Origin: Ischnura elegans
Taxonomy: Eukaryota; Arthropoda; Insecta; Odonata; Coenagrionidae
Assembly (NCBI RefSeq): GCF_921293095.1
Contig: NC_060246.1
Span: 108,666,941 to 108,730,940 of the forward strand
Direction of reading: 5' to 3'
Length of the DNA stretch: 64,000 bases
Shown: positions 20,920 through 30,700 of the stretch, piece by piece
Layout: each line of letters starts with the position of its first letter
How positions within the stretch are numbered: the first letter of the stretch is position 1
Program-made: the position numbers and the translations under genes
Notes under the pieces: model-generated
Told to the model about the DNA's origin: nothing
Database searches by the model: none
The model's input: only the letters and a program-made list of their open reading frames with translations

Positions 20920-21595
20920 TTGCCCCAACAATACGGTGGGCCAAAAATGTATTTCTTTCAGGATCATATTGTCACTGTGCGGGAAAGTAGTTGGAAACTT
21001 ATGTCCGGGTCTCAGATCCGATTTTTTTAAATATCAGATAATGTTAACTCTGCCGCCAGAGCTCTGGCAGCAGAACCCTGACTTTTAACATTTTGCGAAA
21101 ATTCGGGCCGAATTTTGAGACAAATACCTACGGAGAATAAATCACAAACACTAACCTCGTTTTATATGCAAGATTTTCAATACGGCCCTATCTGCACTGT
21201 CATTGCGTTCGTTTTGTATTACGTGATATCTTTGTGCCCCCTCCAGAACAAAATCGTGTACACGGCCTTACTTGTGCCCCCCACCCCAGAAAGAAATCCT
21301 GGATCCGTCCCTGCAATCAGCGCGTCCCCCTCAATGCCTTGTTGTGTGTGGCATCAATTCACATTCCGGCTTTTGGAAGCCGAACATTCAGTTGATTTAC
21401 TTTTTCACAAATTGCGCTTGTCAACAAAAAACACTTTTGTCTGTCCCAGACATATTGTTGGGTGATCCTATAGGTGTTTTAGGTCTGGGCTCATCACGTC
21501 TAGTTTTCTTAGGACAAGCGGATTAAATAAGGGCTCAGGGACGTTTCAAAAATAAATCGTGATTTTCAAAAATGTGAAAGAAATGGGTTACTTTC
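20920..21595. other. Stretch without recognised gene
   Basis: Two overlapping short plus-strand open frames (21115-21526) show no known domain and look fortuitous. Confidence 0.4.
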
Positions 21596-22310
21596 TCAGG
21601 ATTTTTTTGCATATTTAATACATGGCAAGTATCCAGCAGTAATATGATAAAATCTTGCTGAATTTTCCTTGGCGCCATTTTCCATGTTTTCCTGGTGGAA
21701 ACGCTCTTTAACTATCACTAACAGCGGCAGGGGTTGATGGAAATAAGTCAAGAGGTGACTCGAGAGATTGAAATTTTAAATTCATATTGCAGCCCTTTTT
21801 TATACGATTTGAGATTAGCAACCAGATTGCGATAATTTTCAGCCATGATATCTCCTAGAGAATGTTCAATTACATTTTTAATGCTTTTCACACGCTCTTT
21901 TCCGTTGAACTCGATTGCTGTTGAAAATCCAAATACTTCAGCAATTCATTTATCTGTGGCCAATTAAAAATTCCTTCTTTGATCTTTGCCTCACTGACTT
22001 AAGTGGATATTGTTTTAAACAAGCCAAAACCTGAACCATTTTTATCCATGGATTTCACAAAATTTTAAAAAGCCCTGATTTAATACGTATTGATGGCAAG
22101 AGAATATTTTTCGGATCGACCAAAGGCTGAAAAAGAACATTTTTGGATCCAGGAACGAGTGCAATACGTTCCGACCATTTTGAAAGTACCTAATGTTTTT
22201 GTTCAGTCTCTGACTTCCCACTCGCAGATGAAGCAACAATATTTTGTGTAGCTAAGCTGTACGCCTAGAAAAATTGCAACTACTTGCAAGTCGCCACAAA
22301 TTTTCCACTT

Positions 22311-22540
22311 ATATTGGAAATAAAGAAATGATAACTTTGTAAGGTTCACTGTTATTTAATTATGGGCACGACCCGGGTTTCGTAACTTGGTTACATCGTC
22401 AGGTCTTACGAAACCCGGAAACCAAGTTACGAAACCCGGGTCGTGCCCATTATTAAATAACAGTGAACCCTACAAAATTATTATTTCTTTATTTCCAATA
22501 TGGAGAGGTTTCACAAAGTGAAGCCTGACGTTATTCGTTA
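22311..22540. mobile_element. Penelope-like terminal fragment in snap-back form
   Basis: Two 82-bp arms (22311-22392 and 22420-22501) are near-perfect inverted copies around a 27-nt loop. The tail (CATTTCTTTATTTCCA..., then TTTCACAAAGTGAAG at about 22508) parallels the 3' tail of the Penelope-like copy at 5886-6000. The minus-strand arm carries a hammerhead-like core. No protein remains. Confidence 0.6.
22364..22403 (-). ncRNA. Hammerhead-ribozyme-like core
   Basis: On the minus strand: CTGACGA (fits consensus CTGANGA), T, GTAAC-CAA-GTTAC (5-bp stem II), GAAA, then CCCGGGTC and GTGCCC. The box order and the short palindromic helix III with GTC cleavage triplet match minimal hammerheads of Penelope-like elements, which act best as dimers. 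Stem I is not formed in this copy because the upstream strand is replaced at the snap-back junction. Confidence 0.55.
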
Positions 22541-22984
22541 TATTTACACTTATATTTTTCGTAGTGAATTTTTTCTAACAGTAACTGCATATTCTTAAGA
22601 AAATCCGTAACATAGTGAACATCATTGCAAATGTTAAGTTGTTTTCTTAAGAAAAAGCTAATTTAAATTCGTCATGGCGAGATAGATACAGAGAAATTTT
22701 CGTATCTGGATCCAATCAATTCTCAACCCTTTAATCATGATCCTAAGACTTCACTCTGCTTTTTGGACAAATTTAAATCGCGCACTAGATCATTTAAATC
22801 CTCTTCCGTTATAAAATAAGGTCCATCAGACGGCCAAAATTTGAATCATTCTTATTTCAGAATCCTTCATTCTCACGTTCTTGATTAGTTTCTGAATCTT
22901 CACTGAGATTCAACATTTTCCATTGGTTGCGGAACGTCTAAATTTAAAAAAATACAAAATCTATGTTGACCAATGTTATTAACC

Positions 22985-23400
22985 CTCGCTAAATCTCTCG
23001 ATGATCCTTTAGAGGAAAATAATTCCAACAATAACGGGTGGAAAATAAATGCAAATTTGGCGTATCATTGCATATTTGAGGATTTCTTCCGAATAAAATA
23101 TTTGGCTCATTATGAAAATGAATAAAAAGGCTTGAACAGCTCTAGCACGCCTTGCCATCTCTTCACTAGCTTTGCGATGAAATTGCCCAGAAATGAGAAC
23201 GAAAAAATTCCGTATTGGTTCGTACAGCTGGTCCGCCCGAACAACTAATCCACCGTCTGCCGCTGCTTCCAACATCGAACTCAAATGATGAGAGTGCACC
23301 CTGCATCGGTGATTTCACGTTCATATTAATTACAATACCTGAGTTTACTCTTATTCTTTAATTTTTGCTAACGATTCAAGCCATTAAATATGCGAATGCC
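22985..23400 (+). repeat. Duplicated block A1, partner at 59910-60260
   Basis: Shares GGAACAGCTCT-like, CTTCACTAGCTTT, GAAATT, CTGCTTCCAACATC and TTTCATATTAATTACA words in order with 59910-60260. The last ~190 bp are also repeated at 24580-24740. Confidence 0.6.
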
Positions 23401-23503
23401 AGAAGGGGCGGTCTGCGGTGATTGGGGGCCCTCGGCTAGAGCTCATGATGCGGCCCCCCTCAGCAGAGGATTATGTTCACGCACTATCAATCCCCCGGAA
23501 CAT

Positions 23504-23745
23504 TTGAAGGCCTTTCTACACGGGGCACGGAATTGCGCAGGTTAGAGCTGCATTAATTTCTAAACTGGCGTGGAATTGCGCGAATGCATGAACGAAATTA
23601 GAACAAGGGCTATATTGCCGTTTCGTATCCACGCATTCTCGCATGTGTTCCATCAATTCACCACTTTACACGACGCAATTTTGATTGCACCTTCGCACGG
23701 ACATCAGATTGCGCAATTCCGTGTACAGTGTAAAACGGCCTTTAG
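23504..23745. mobile_element. MITE with ~35-bp imperfect inverted ends
   Basis: The left end AAGGCCTTTCTACACGG and inverted right end AAAGGCCGTTTTACAC match, followed inside by inverted CACGGAATTGCGCA copies. The 242-bp interior encodes nothing recognisable. The end sequence relates it to the hairpin insertion at 488-580. Superfamily unresolved. Confidence 0.6.
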
Positions 23746-24149
23746 GAATGCCCGGAAATGTATTTTGACGCTATTTCGGCTGTTAAAAACAATATAAAAT
23801 TTTGCAAGAGAAAATTTATATGAAAAGTGACAAATTCACAACTTATTCCTTTTCGAATATCACTTTAAAAAGAAAAAGGAAAATTTTAAAATATTATAAA
23901 GCACATTTTGGGGCCATATAAAGACTTCCTGTTGTTATAAATTAACTACGTCTAATTAATTTTTGCATGGCATACAGATATAGTCATAAGCACGTAGCTT
24001 TTATCCATACTCGTTTGTTATCAAGTCAAAGAGTAGATGAAAACTAGTGCAAAAATTGAGGAACTAATTTTGAAGAAAAAATGAAGCCTGAATTAACAAA
24101 CATGTTTTAAATTATTTTTTTAAGGTTAATTTTCAACAATTTGTTTCGT

Positions 24150-24390
24150 CCAGATAGATCACCTTAACAAGAAGACGGAATAACCTAATATGCCACATCT
24201 TGAGACATGATGGCCTGATGAAGACAATCGTAGAGGGACAAGTGGAAGGCAAAAACGGAAAAGGAAGACCTCGAACAAAATATATGGAACAAGAGAAGAA
24301 GGATGTGAAAGAGAAGAAATACGTAGGTGTGAAAACATTAGCTGATCGAAGAACTGAATGGAGAGCTGCGTCAAGCCAATCCTAGGATTG
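24150..24390 (+). pseudogene. RTE-like reverse transcriptase C-terminal fragment
   Basis: The frame reads RRNNLICHILRHDGLMKTIV, then GKNGKGRPRTKYMEQ and LADRRTEWRAASSQS before a stop. The R-x-N-x-x-x-H-I-L-R-H-D and G-R-P-R motifs with terminal W-R-A-A are typical of the very C-terminus of RTE-type non-LTR elements in insects. All catalytic parts are absent. Confidence 0.7.
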
Positions 24391-24569
24391 TTGACTAGTG
24401 AAATCACCTGGCCAATTACAACTAAAAGAAAAGTAGAAGAAGAAAAAAAAACAGGTAAAATGATGAGATACATTTTTAATATTTTTATTTGTTATGATTT
24501 TGATCTTTATATTAGAGAAGCTGCAGTTAAAAAAGTATTTTTATCAGAAACTGTCAAATATCAAATGGA

Positions 24570-26396
24570 CCCAATCAATAATTATTTGTATTGCTGGTCC
24601 GCCCGAGCAACTCTTCCCCCCTTCGGAACTGCTTCAAAAATCAACCTTAAATAATGCGAATGCACCGTGAATGAGTGATTTATCTTTCATATTAATTAAA
24701 GTCCCTCAATTTACAATCATTCTTATTTTTTGATTGCGATTCCTACCGAAATATCCCAACGCAACAAACGTAAGAACGTGACCAATTGGGAAGGGGAAAT
24801 CAAGAAATTCAAGAAAGGCCTCTTCCTCAATATTATGTTCCAAAAGATTAACCTCCCTAGTTTGGGTTAAGCTATTCACTTGAACACCCATTACCGTACT
24901 CAAATGTGCCTGAGAAGTCATTAGTGCAATCATTCCAAATTGAGTAATCCGATATATCTACAGCCCTTCTAATCAAACACAACATAGCTCGCAGTTTTAT
25001 TCACCTCTAGCATGGGAATTAGACTTCTTAAGGAAGAGAGTAAATATTTTAATTGAATGGTAGCGTGTGAAGATGATGTCACGCTCGATAAAGGGACATA
25101 TTTCGTAAAATGTATAGCAATGGCAGGAGGAGAAGTTCAGCTAAAATATTGTCGACTTAAACATAATAAAATAACTATAAATATATGATAAGTATAATTG
25201 TTTTGCTTAAGCAGCTTTTACAGTAACTTTATCAGTACACTCAGTTTTGTGACGTCCTAGATTATGTAAAAAAAATCGTAACTTTGAATCTGGACCATCA
25301 GGAAAAAAATTATATTTCAATAATTAAGCTCCGAGAGTCTCGTGAAATTGTTCAACTTAATTGGTGAGTTATATAAAGATGACGTAAATGATCACTTTTC
25401 AAGTCTTGAATAACACAAACTCTCTACTGATTACCACAGCCTCAGTGCATATTCTTGAAAATAAAACAAGTGAAACATCCACAACATTTTCTGAAGGCTA
25501 GATGAGCAGAATTGTTTGAGCTAAATACCACTTGTTGCATAATACGTTTAAGAAACAAGTGCCCATCAAAATTTAATGCGACGTGGGGGATACGGGTTTA
25601 AATTAACCAATTGAATGTCCTTCCAAATATATATGTCCAAAAGCTACAAAATATCTTTCATTGAGGAATACAAGTATCATATCTCATTCCACTGCTCTGA
25701 CACTACTGTAAAATAATAATAATTTTGTGAAGTCATTCATCTCCCCAAACGCAAGTAAATTCTTAATCCCCTCCCACAGGCGTTACTTAAGGAGTTCCCC
25801 ACCATAGAATTATGGAATTATAACCTCTAGCCATTCAACTTAATCTGCTGTCTTACAGTCAACATCATCCATTTTCCTGCAGTGGGTTTTTTCGCTGAAG
25901 GATATTACACCCTTATCCTCATGTATTTTCCCATAAACTTAAATCTTTTTTGCACAAAAATTTCACATATAGTTGTTTATATTTTTTGACATTTAACAAA
26001 CAGTGTATCTTGTATATTTCTTTGTATTGTAAACGTGTGTCTACCATTTTTTAATATGCTTACATTGACGTTATCGAGGGGTTAGGTGGAAGAGGGGACT
26101 TTTCAGTCTCAACCTCGCCCGAATAAAGGCATTTTATTATTATTTATTATTATTATCCACGACATGGGGATAGTTGAAAGACCAAAGCAAGAAATTTGGG
26201 GAAAATAGCAGGGATTGCATTGGCAAAAACAGTTTCAGTTTTCTAGCAAAGGTAAAAAAACAAACCACCCGCAAGATACCGCTCCGATTTCAAACACACG
26301 CTAAACCGTTTTCCCTGCAATAATTAAAGAACACGAAAAGTGCGAACTAAGTTTTGATGAAGTTGATGATTAGGCAGGTACATGACGCAATAATAG
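24570..26396 (+). repeat. Duplicated block A2, partner 60100-61080 and 63230-63800
   Basis: Collinear with 60100-61080 and then 63230-63800, with the partner interrupted by the Helitron at 61082-63139. Shared segments include CTCTTCCTCAATATTAT, ACTCAAATG, GATAATGTCA-like and GGCAAAAACAGTTTCAGTTTTC. The block is cut at 26396 by the LTR element and the MITE and continues at 33325-33500. Confidence 0.65.
25872..26154 (+). mobile_element. Non-LTR retrotransposon 3' end with (ATT)n tail
   Basis: The sequence ends TCAGTCTCAACCTCGCC, an AATAAA signal (about 26122) and a TTATTATTATT tail. ATCCA occurs on both sides (25867-25871 and 26155-26159). The paralogue at about 63585-63605 runs straight through the junction and lacks the insert. 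The 3' UTR style is that of Jockey-type insect elements, but no coding part remains. Confidence 0.65.
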
Positions 26397-26781
26397 TGTA
26401 AGAGGGCGGATGCTGGCTCGTCATGTTCGAAAGCAAATACCTAAGCATCCCACGCTCTCTCCGTTCTTTTCCCCAGCTTGCACATCCCTCTGGTTTCCGG
26501 TCGCTCCTTTCCCACCTATAGGTACTGCAACATCAGCGACCTACGAGTCTCACACGCCACGGTGGTGGCAACGAATCGGAGAGGTGAATGCCGGTCACGT
26601 GGGGACGCCTAAGGTGGACTTGGGAGAGTAAGCAGCTTGGCAGCGGGGAGTCAACCGCGAGATGTAGAGAGAGCAACATCAACTTGGGGATCAATAAAAG
26701 AATGGTCTTTATCTCACAAAATCTTTCAATTCTGTTCCCTGTACTTCCTCTGACGGACCAGTAGCGGTCGTAAATCTTACA
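26397..26781 (+). repeat. 5' LTR
   Basis: 385 bp, starts TGTAAGAGGG and ends CTTACA. It matches 32297-32681 without a visible difference. A poly(A) signal AATAAA lies at 26693-26698. No clear TATA box was seen. Confidence 0.97.
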
Positions 26782-26800
26782 TTGGTGTCGGAAGTGTCGG
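26782..26800 (+). promoter_or_regulatory. Primer binding site, tRNA-Leu-like
   Basis: Directly after the LTR the sequence TGGTGTCGGAAGTG (26783-26796) is complementary to a CCA-ending tRNA. It resembles the 3' end of animal tRNA-Leu with one G-U-tolerant change. Identity of the primer is inferred. Confidence 0.65.
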
Positions 26801-26839
26801 ATCTTAGTCAGAGGAGGATACATATCAGAAGATAAGACC

Positions 26840-27763
26840 ATGTCTTCTCGAATCAGTTTAGGCGGACGAGAGGTGGAGCTCCAGCATGCCATGGACGAAC
26901 TGTGCGAACGGCTCCGCAGGGTCGAAACGGAAAATAAGAGGCTGAAGGATAACAGCGCGGCAACCGCGATAGAAACTCGACCACAGCTCGCATATTTCAC
27001 GGCGGTTGGCGAGTTTTCGGGAAAAGTCGAGGAGGATGTCGACGCCTTCTTTTCAAAGTTGGAGGGAATCGCAGATCTCGGTGGATGGTCCGATGCCGAT
27101 AGATTGCGAGTCGCTAAGCTGCGTATGCTCGGAGACGCTAATATTTTCATTCGTAGCAAAGACGAATGCCGCGAGGCAGACTCGTACGAAGTTTTTAAGG
27201 CTCTCGTTACGGCGCGGTATCGCTCCAAAAGGAGCGCGCGGTTTTTCCGGGAGATGTTAACGAACCTCCGCATGTCACCGGGCGAAGGCATTGAGGCATT
27301 TGCTGACCGAGTGCGGGCGATAAATGCGCGAACCTACTCCACTGAGGGCCCAGCAGAACGAGTGGCGGAGCGACGTGTCGAGGCGGATCAGCGGGCGCTC
27401 GACACGTTCCTACGTGGGCTAACTGGGGAGGTTGGCCATCAGTGTCGACTGACTGCCCCTGAGACCTTCGATGCTGCCATCGCTAACGCCATCCGGATCC
27501 AGGAGACTGAGAGGAGGCCGGCGGAGGGACCAAGGGATGGACCACCCGCCCGCCGAGTATTCCATGCCCCTACCCAGCGCGTCTGTTTCAACTGCGGGCA
27601 GCCCGGTCACCTTTCCAAGCAGTGCAGCCGAGGAAGGCGCTGTTTTATCTGCGGAAGGGGAGATCATCTGGCCCGTGATTGTAGGAGCCATAGCGGGGTC
27701 CAACAGGCGGGAGATTTAAATGGCGCTGGGGCCGGAAGAGCCGCCGAATCCGGCCCCTGGTAA
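26840..27763 (+). CDS. gag: Gag polyprotein
   Basis: A 307-residue structural protein that packages element RNA into virus-like particles. ATG 26840 is the first start after the primer site. Residues ~12-45 form a likely coiled coil (ELQHAMDELCERL...). Residues ~60-205 look like a retrotransposon capsid domain. Two CCHC zinc knuckles follow at C249-C252-H257-C262 and C268-C271-H276-C281, which bind nucleic acid. The frame ends at TAA 27761. It overlaps the pol frame, which is open from 27694, and a slip site at 27715-27721 lies inside its last 15 codons, so a minority of ribosomes should make Gag-Pol. Confidence 0.95.
   Translation: MSSRISLGGREVELQHAMDELCERLRRVETENKRLKDNSAATAIETRPQLAYFTAVGEFSGKVEEDVDAFFSKLEGIADLGGWSDADRLRVAKLRMLGDANIFIRSKDECREADSYEVFKALVTARYRSKRSARFFREMLTNLRMSPGEGIEAFADRVRAINARTYSTEGPAERVAERRVEADQRALDTFLRGLTGEVGHQCRLTAPETFDAAIANAIRIQETERRPAEGPRDGPPARRVFHAPTQRVCFNCGQPGHLSKQCSRGRRCFICGRGDHLARDCRSHSGVQQAGDLNGAGAGRAAESGPW
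27715..27757 (+). promoter_or_regulatory. -1 ribosomal frameshift signal between gag and pol
   Basis: The heptamer T_TTA_AAT (27715-27721) is in phase with gag as X_XXY_YYZ. After a 6-nt spacer, GGGGCCGGA (27728-27736) pairs with its exact complement at 27749-27757, forming a 9-bp GC-rich stem with a 12-nt loop. Slip site, phase, spacing and stem all match classical -1 frameshift elements. Slippage places the ribosome in the pol frame. Confidence 0.88.
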
Positions 27764-30700
27764 GTGTAATCCTACCTCGTGTGTGCAGTAAGGGGGATTC
27801 ATGCGATTTGGTGGCAGTAGTTAACATTTTAGGAAGAAAATGTAAAATGCTAATAGACACGGGGGCTCAGATTTCCCTAATCAGGCGCGCTGTATGTGGA
27901 ACAGACAAAATCAGAGCACCTACGGTCAGAATTTTGGGTATTGCTGGGGGAAGAATGTGGAATTACGGGGAGAAAGAAGTGACCTTTTTTGTGGGGGCAG
28001 TGAAGTATGATGTAAATATGCAAGTGGTTGAGCGAGTTGCAGAATTTGACGGGATTTTAGGTTTGGATTTTCTTAAGAAATATGAGGCATCAATTGATGT
28101 GAGTGGGGGTAAACTTTGTGTGGGAAAAAATAGTTGGCCATTAACAGGGGAACTAGTAGAGAGGAAACAGGACCTGAAGGAGGAGATTAGTTCTAATAAG
28201 GAAAGTAGTCCTAAAAGACACGAAAAAACTATTAAAAATGTAGAGTTGAGGTTAGTAAATGCTATATCTGTGCCGCCGCGTAGCGAAAAAATAATTAGAA
28301 CTACAATTGTAAGTGAAACCCCCATTCAGGGTCGCGAAGTGATTGTGGAACCCATACTTCCGGATGTTGAGGGGTGTGCCGTGGCTCGTAGTTTGAGTAG
28401 CGTAGGTGAAGATAACTCTGTTATCCTTCAAGTGGCGAATTTTGGGGCAGAGGAAGTAAATTTTCCAAAGGGGACGTTATTGGCTACGGTAGACGAGCTA
28501 GTTACAGGGTTGGTGGGCGAAAGTGATGTGGCAAGAGTTGGCCAAATAGGGACGACAGAAAATATCACCGATAAATTAAATTTTGCTGACAAGCTAAGTC
28601 ACTTAAGGCCTGATGAGGTGAATGTGTTGAGGCCTGTCCTGGAGGAATTTCGTGACCTTTTTAGTCATAAGAAAAATCTACCTGCGACAGATATCGCGTA
28701 CCACCACATACCTACTAATGAGGCGAAGCCCATATATCGTCGCCCATACCGCACTCCGTACCATCAGAAGCCATTGGTAGAGAAATTTGTGCAAGAGCAA
28801 CTTGAGGCTGGGATAATTACACCTAGTGAAAGCCCATGGGCATCACCAGTCGTTATCGTGCCAAAGAAATCCACAGATGGGAAGCCGGATTTTAGATTTT
28901 GTGTAGATTTTCGGCAATTGAACTCCATTACAACACCCGATGTCTATCCGATTCCAAATATCGTCGATACTCTTGATTATTTGGGGGGGTGTAAATATTT
29001 CACGACCTTAGACATGACCAGCGGGTATCATCAAATACCCATGCACCCTGAATCGCAGCCTAAAACTGGTTTCGTAGTCGAGAGTGGGCACTACGAATAC
29101 ACTAGAATGCCATTTGGTTTGCGAAATGCCCCTGCTACCTTTCAGCGAATGATGGACGGAGTGCTCCGCGGATTAAAGCCCTTACAGTGTTTAGTATATT
29201 TAGATGATGTTATTGTATTCAGTAGCGGAATTAAAGAACACTCCGAGAGATTGAGACGAGTTTTCGAAAAATTGAGAGAATCAAAACTTTCATTAAAATT
29301 TGAAAAATGCCACTTTGCCTTAGAACAAGTAAATTATCTCGGCCATATTATTTCGAAAGAGGGTGTGCGGCCCGACCCGGGAAAGATTGACGCTGTAAAA
29401 AACTTTCCAACCCCAACGAATGTGAAAGAGTTGCAATCTTTTCTCGGTCTAGCTAACTATTACCGACGCTTTGTCGATCGATACGCCGAGCTGGCCAGGC
29501 CCCTTACAAGGCTTTTGAAGAAGGGAACAGCGTTTATCTGGGGACCGGATTGTCAACACGCAATGGGGGTTTTAAAGGATGCACTGACTTGTAGCCCCGT
29601 ACTTGTATACCCTGATTTTAACAAACCCTTTATCCTCTCCACGGACGCAAGTAATTTTGCCCTTGGGGCCGTCTTATCACAAGAGGTCGCAGGAGAGGAG
29701 CATCCAATAGCGTATGCATCTCGGCAACTAAATGTCGCGGAAATCAATTATTCCACGACGGAAAAAGAATTGCTGGCGATAATTTGGAGTGTTCAGCATT
29801 GGAGGCCTTATTTATTTGGGAAAAATTTTAAAATTGTAACAGATCACGCAGCATTGAAATGGCTTTTCAGTATGAAGGATCCCTCTAGCAGATTGATGCG
29901 ATGGACGTTAAAGCTCGGCGAATATAACTATTCCGTTATTCACAAGCCAGGAAAACTCCACCTTAACGCCGACGGGTTAAGCCGAAAGATACGAGTGGTG
30001 GAGGCAATGGATGGCGAAGATTGGAAGAGGTACCAAGCCGAGGATACGGAATGCCAGGAGTGGAAGTCGTGCGAGAGTTTTGAGGAGAAAAATGGACTGT
30101 TGTTCCGATCGACAAGTGAGGGATTAAAGGTGGTGGTTCCTGTGAACCGACGGGAAACTGTGTTCCGCCAACATCACGACCACGCTCTGTCAGGACACCT
30201 AGGAGTAAAGCCGACTATTAGACGAATACGACAGATGTACTGGTGGCCCTCCCTTGATAAGGATGTGAGAGAGATGGTTGCTAGCTGTGTTCCTTGTAAT
30301 CAACGCAGCCCTTACGGCAAGACGAGGGCACCCTTAAAGAAACTTCCAGTAAGTACCTCCCCATTTTCCTTCATCAGCATAGATATTGTTGGGCCCCTAC
30401 CGCGCACCTCGAACGGCAACCGGTTTATACTTACAATTCTCGATCATTTTTCACGGTATTTAGAGATGGTGGCCATTCCATCACAGACAGCGGAAGTAGT
30501 GGCCGACGCTCTACTTAGGCGGTGGATTTTGAAATTCGGTGTTCCTGATTATATACTGTCCGATCAGGGCCCCAACTTTGAGTCGGCTTTATTCCAGAAT
30601 TTGTGTAAATTTCTAGGGATATCTAAATTACGTACATCACCCTTTCACCCCAGCTGTAACGGAAGGTGTGAGAGAGTGCATCGAACCATCTCGCAAATGC

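Larger units (their letters stand above)
21600..22960 (-). pseudogene. Relic of a transposon-associated gene, split by Penelope-like terminus
   Basis: Minus-strand fragments in order: EEDLNDLVRDLNLSKKQSEV (about 22820-22750), then RHDEFKLAFS (about 22680), IRKIFSCHQYVLNQGFLKFC (about 22120-22050) and GCNMNLKFQSLESPLDLFP (about 21800-21740), ending near SYYCWIL (about 21630). These segments resemble a large uncharacterised protein family spread through arthropod genomes in many copies, ending with a D-Y-C-W motif. The biochemical role is not known to me. Multiple stops and frameshifts occur, and the 22311-22540 insertion separates the two halves. Confidence 0.4.

Noticed and set aside
26533..27291. 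252-codon minus-strand open frame opposite gag
   Set aside because: Antisense shadow of the intact gag gene. It crosses the LTR boundary and has no domain.
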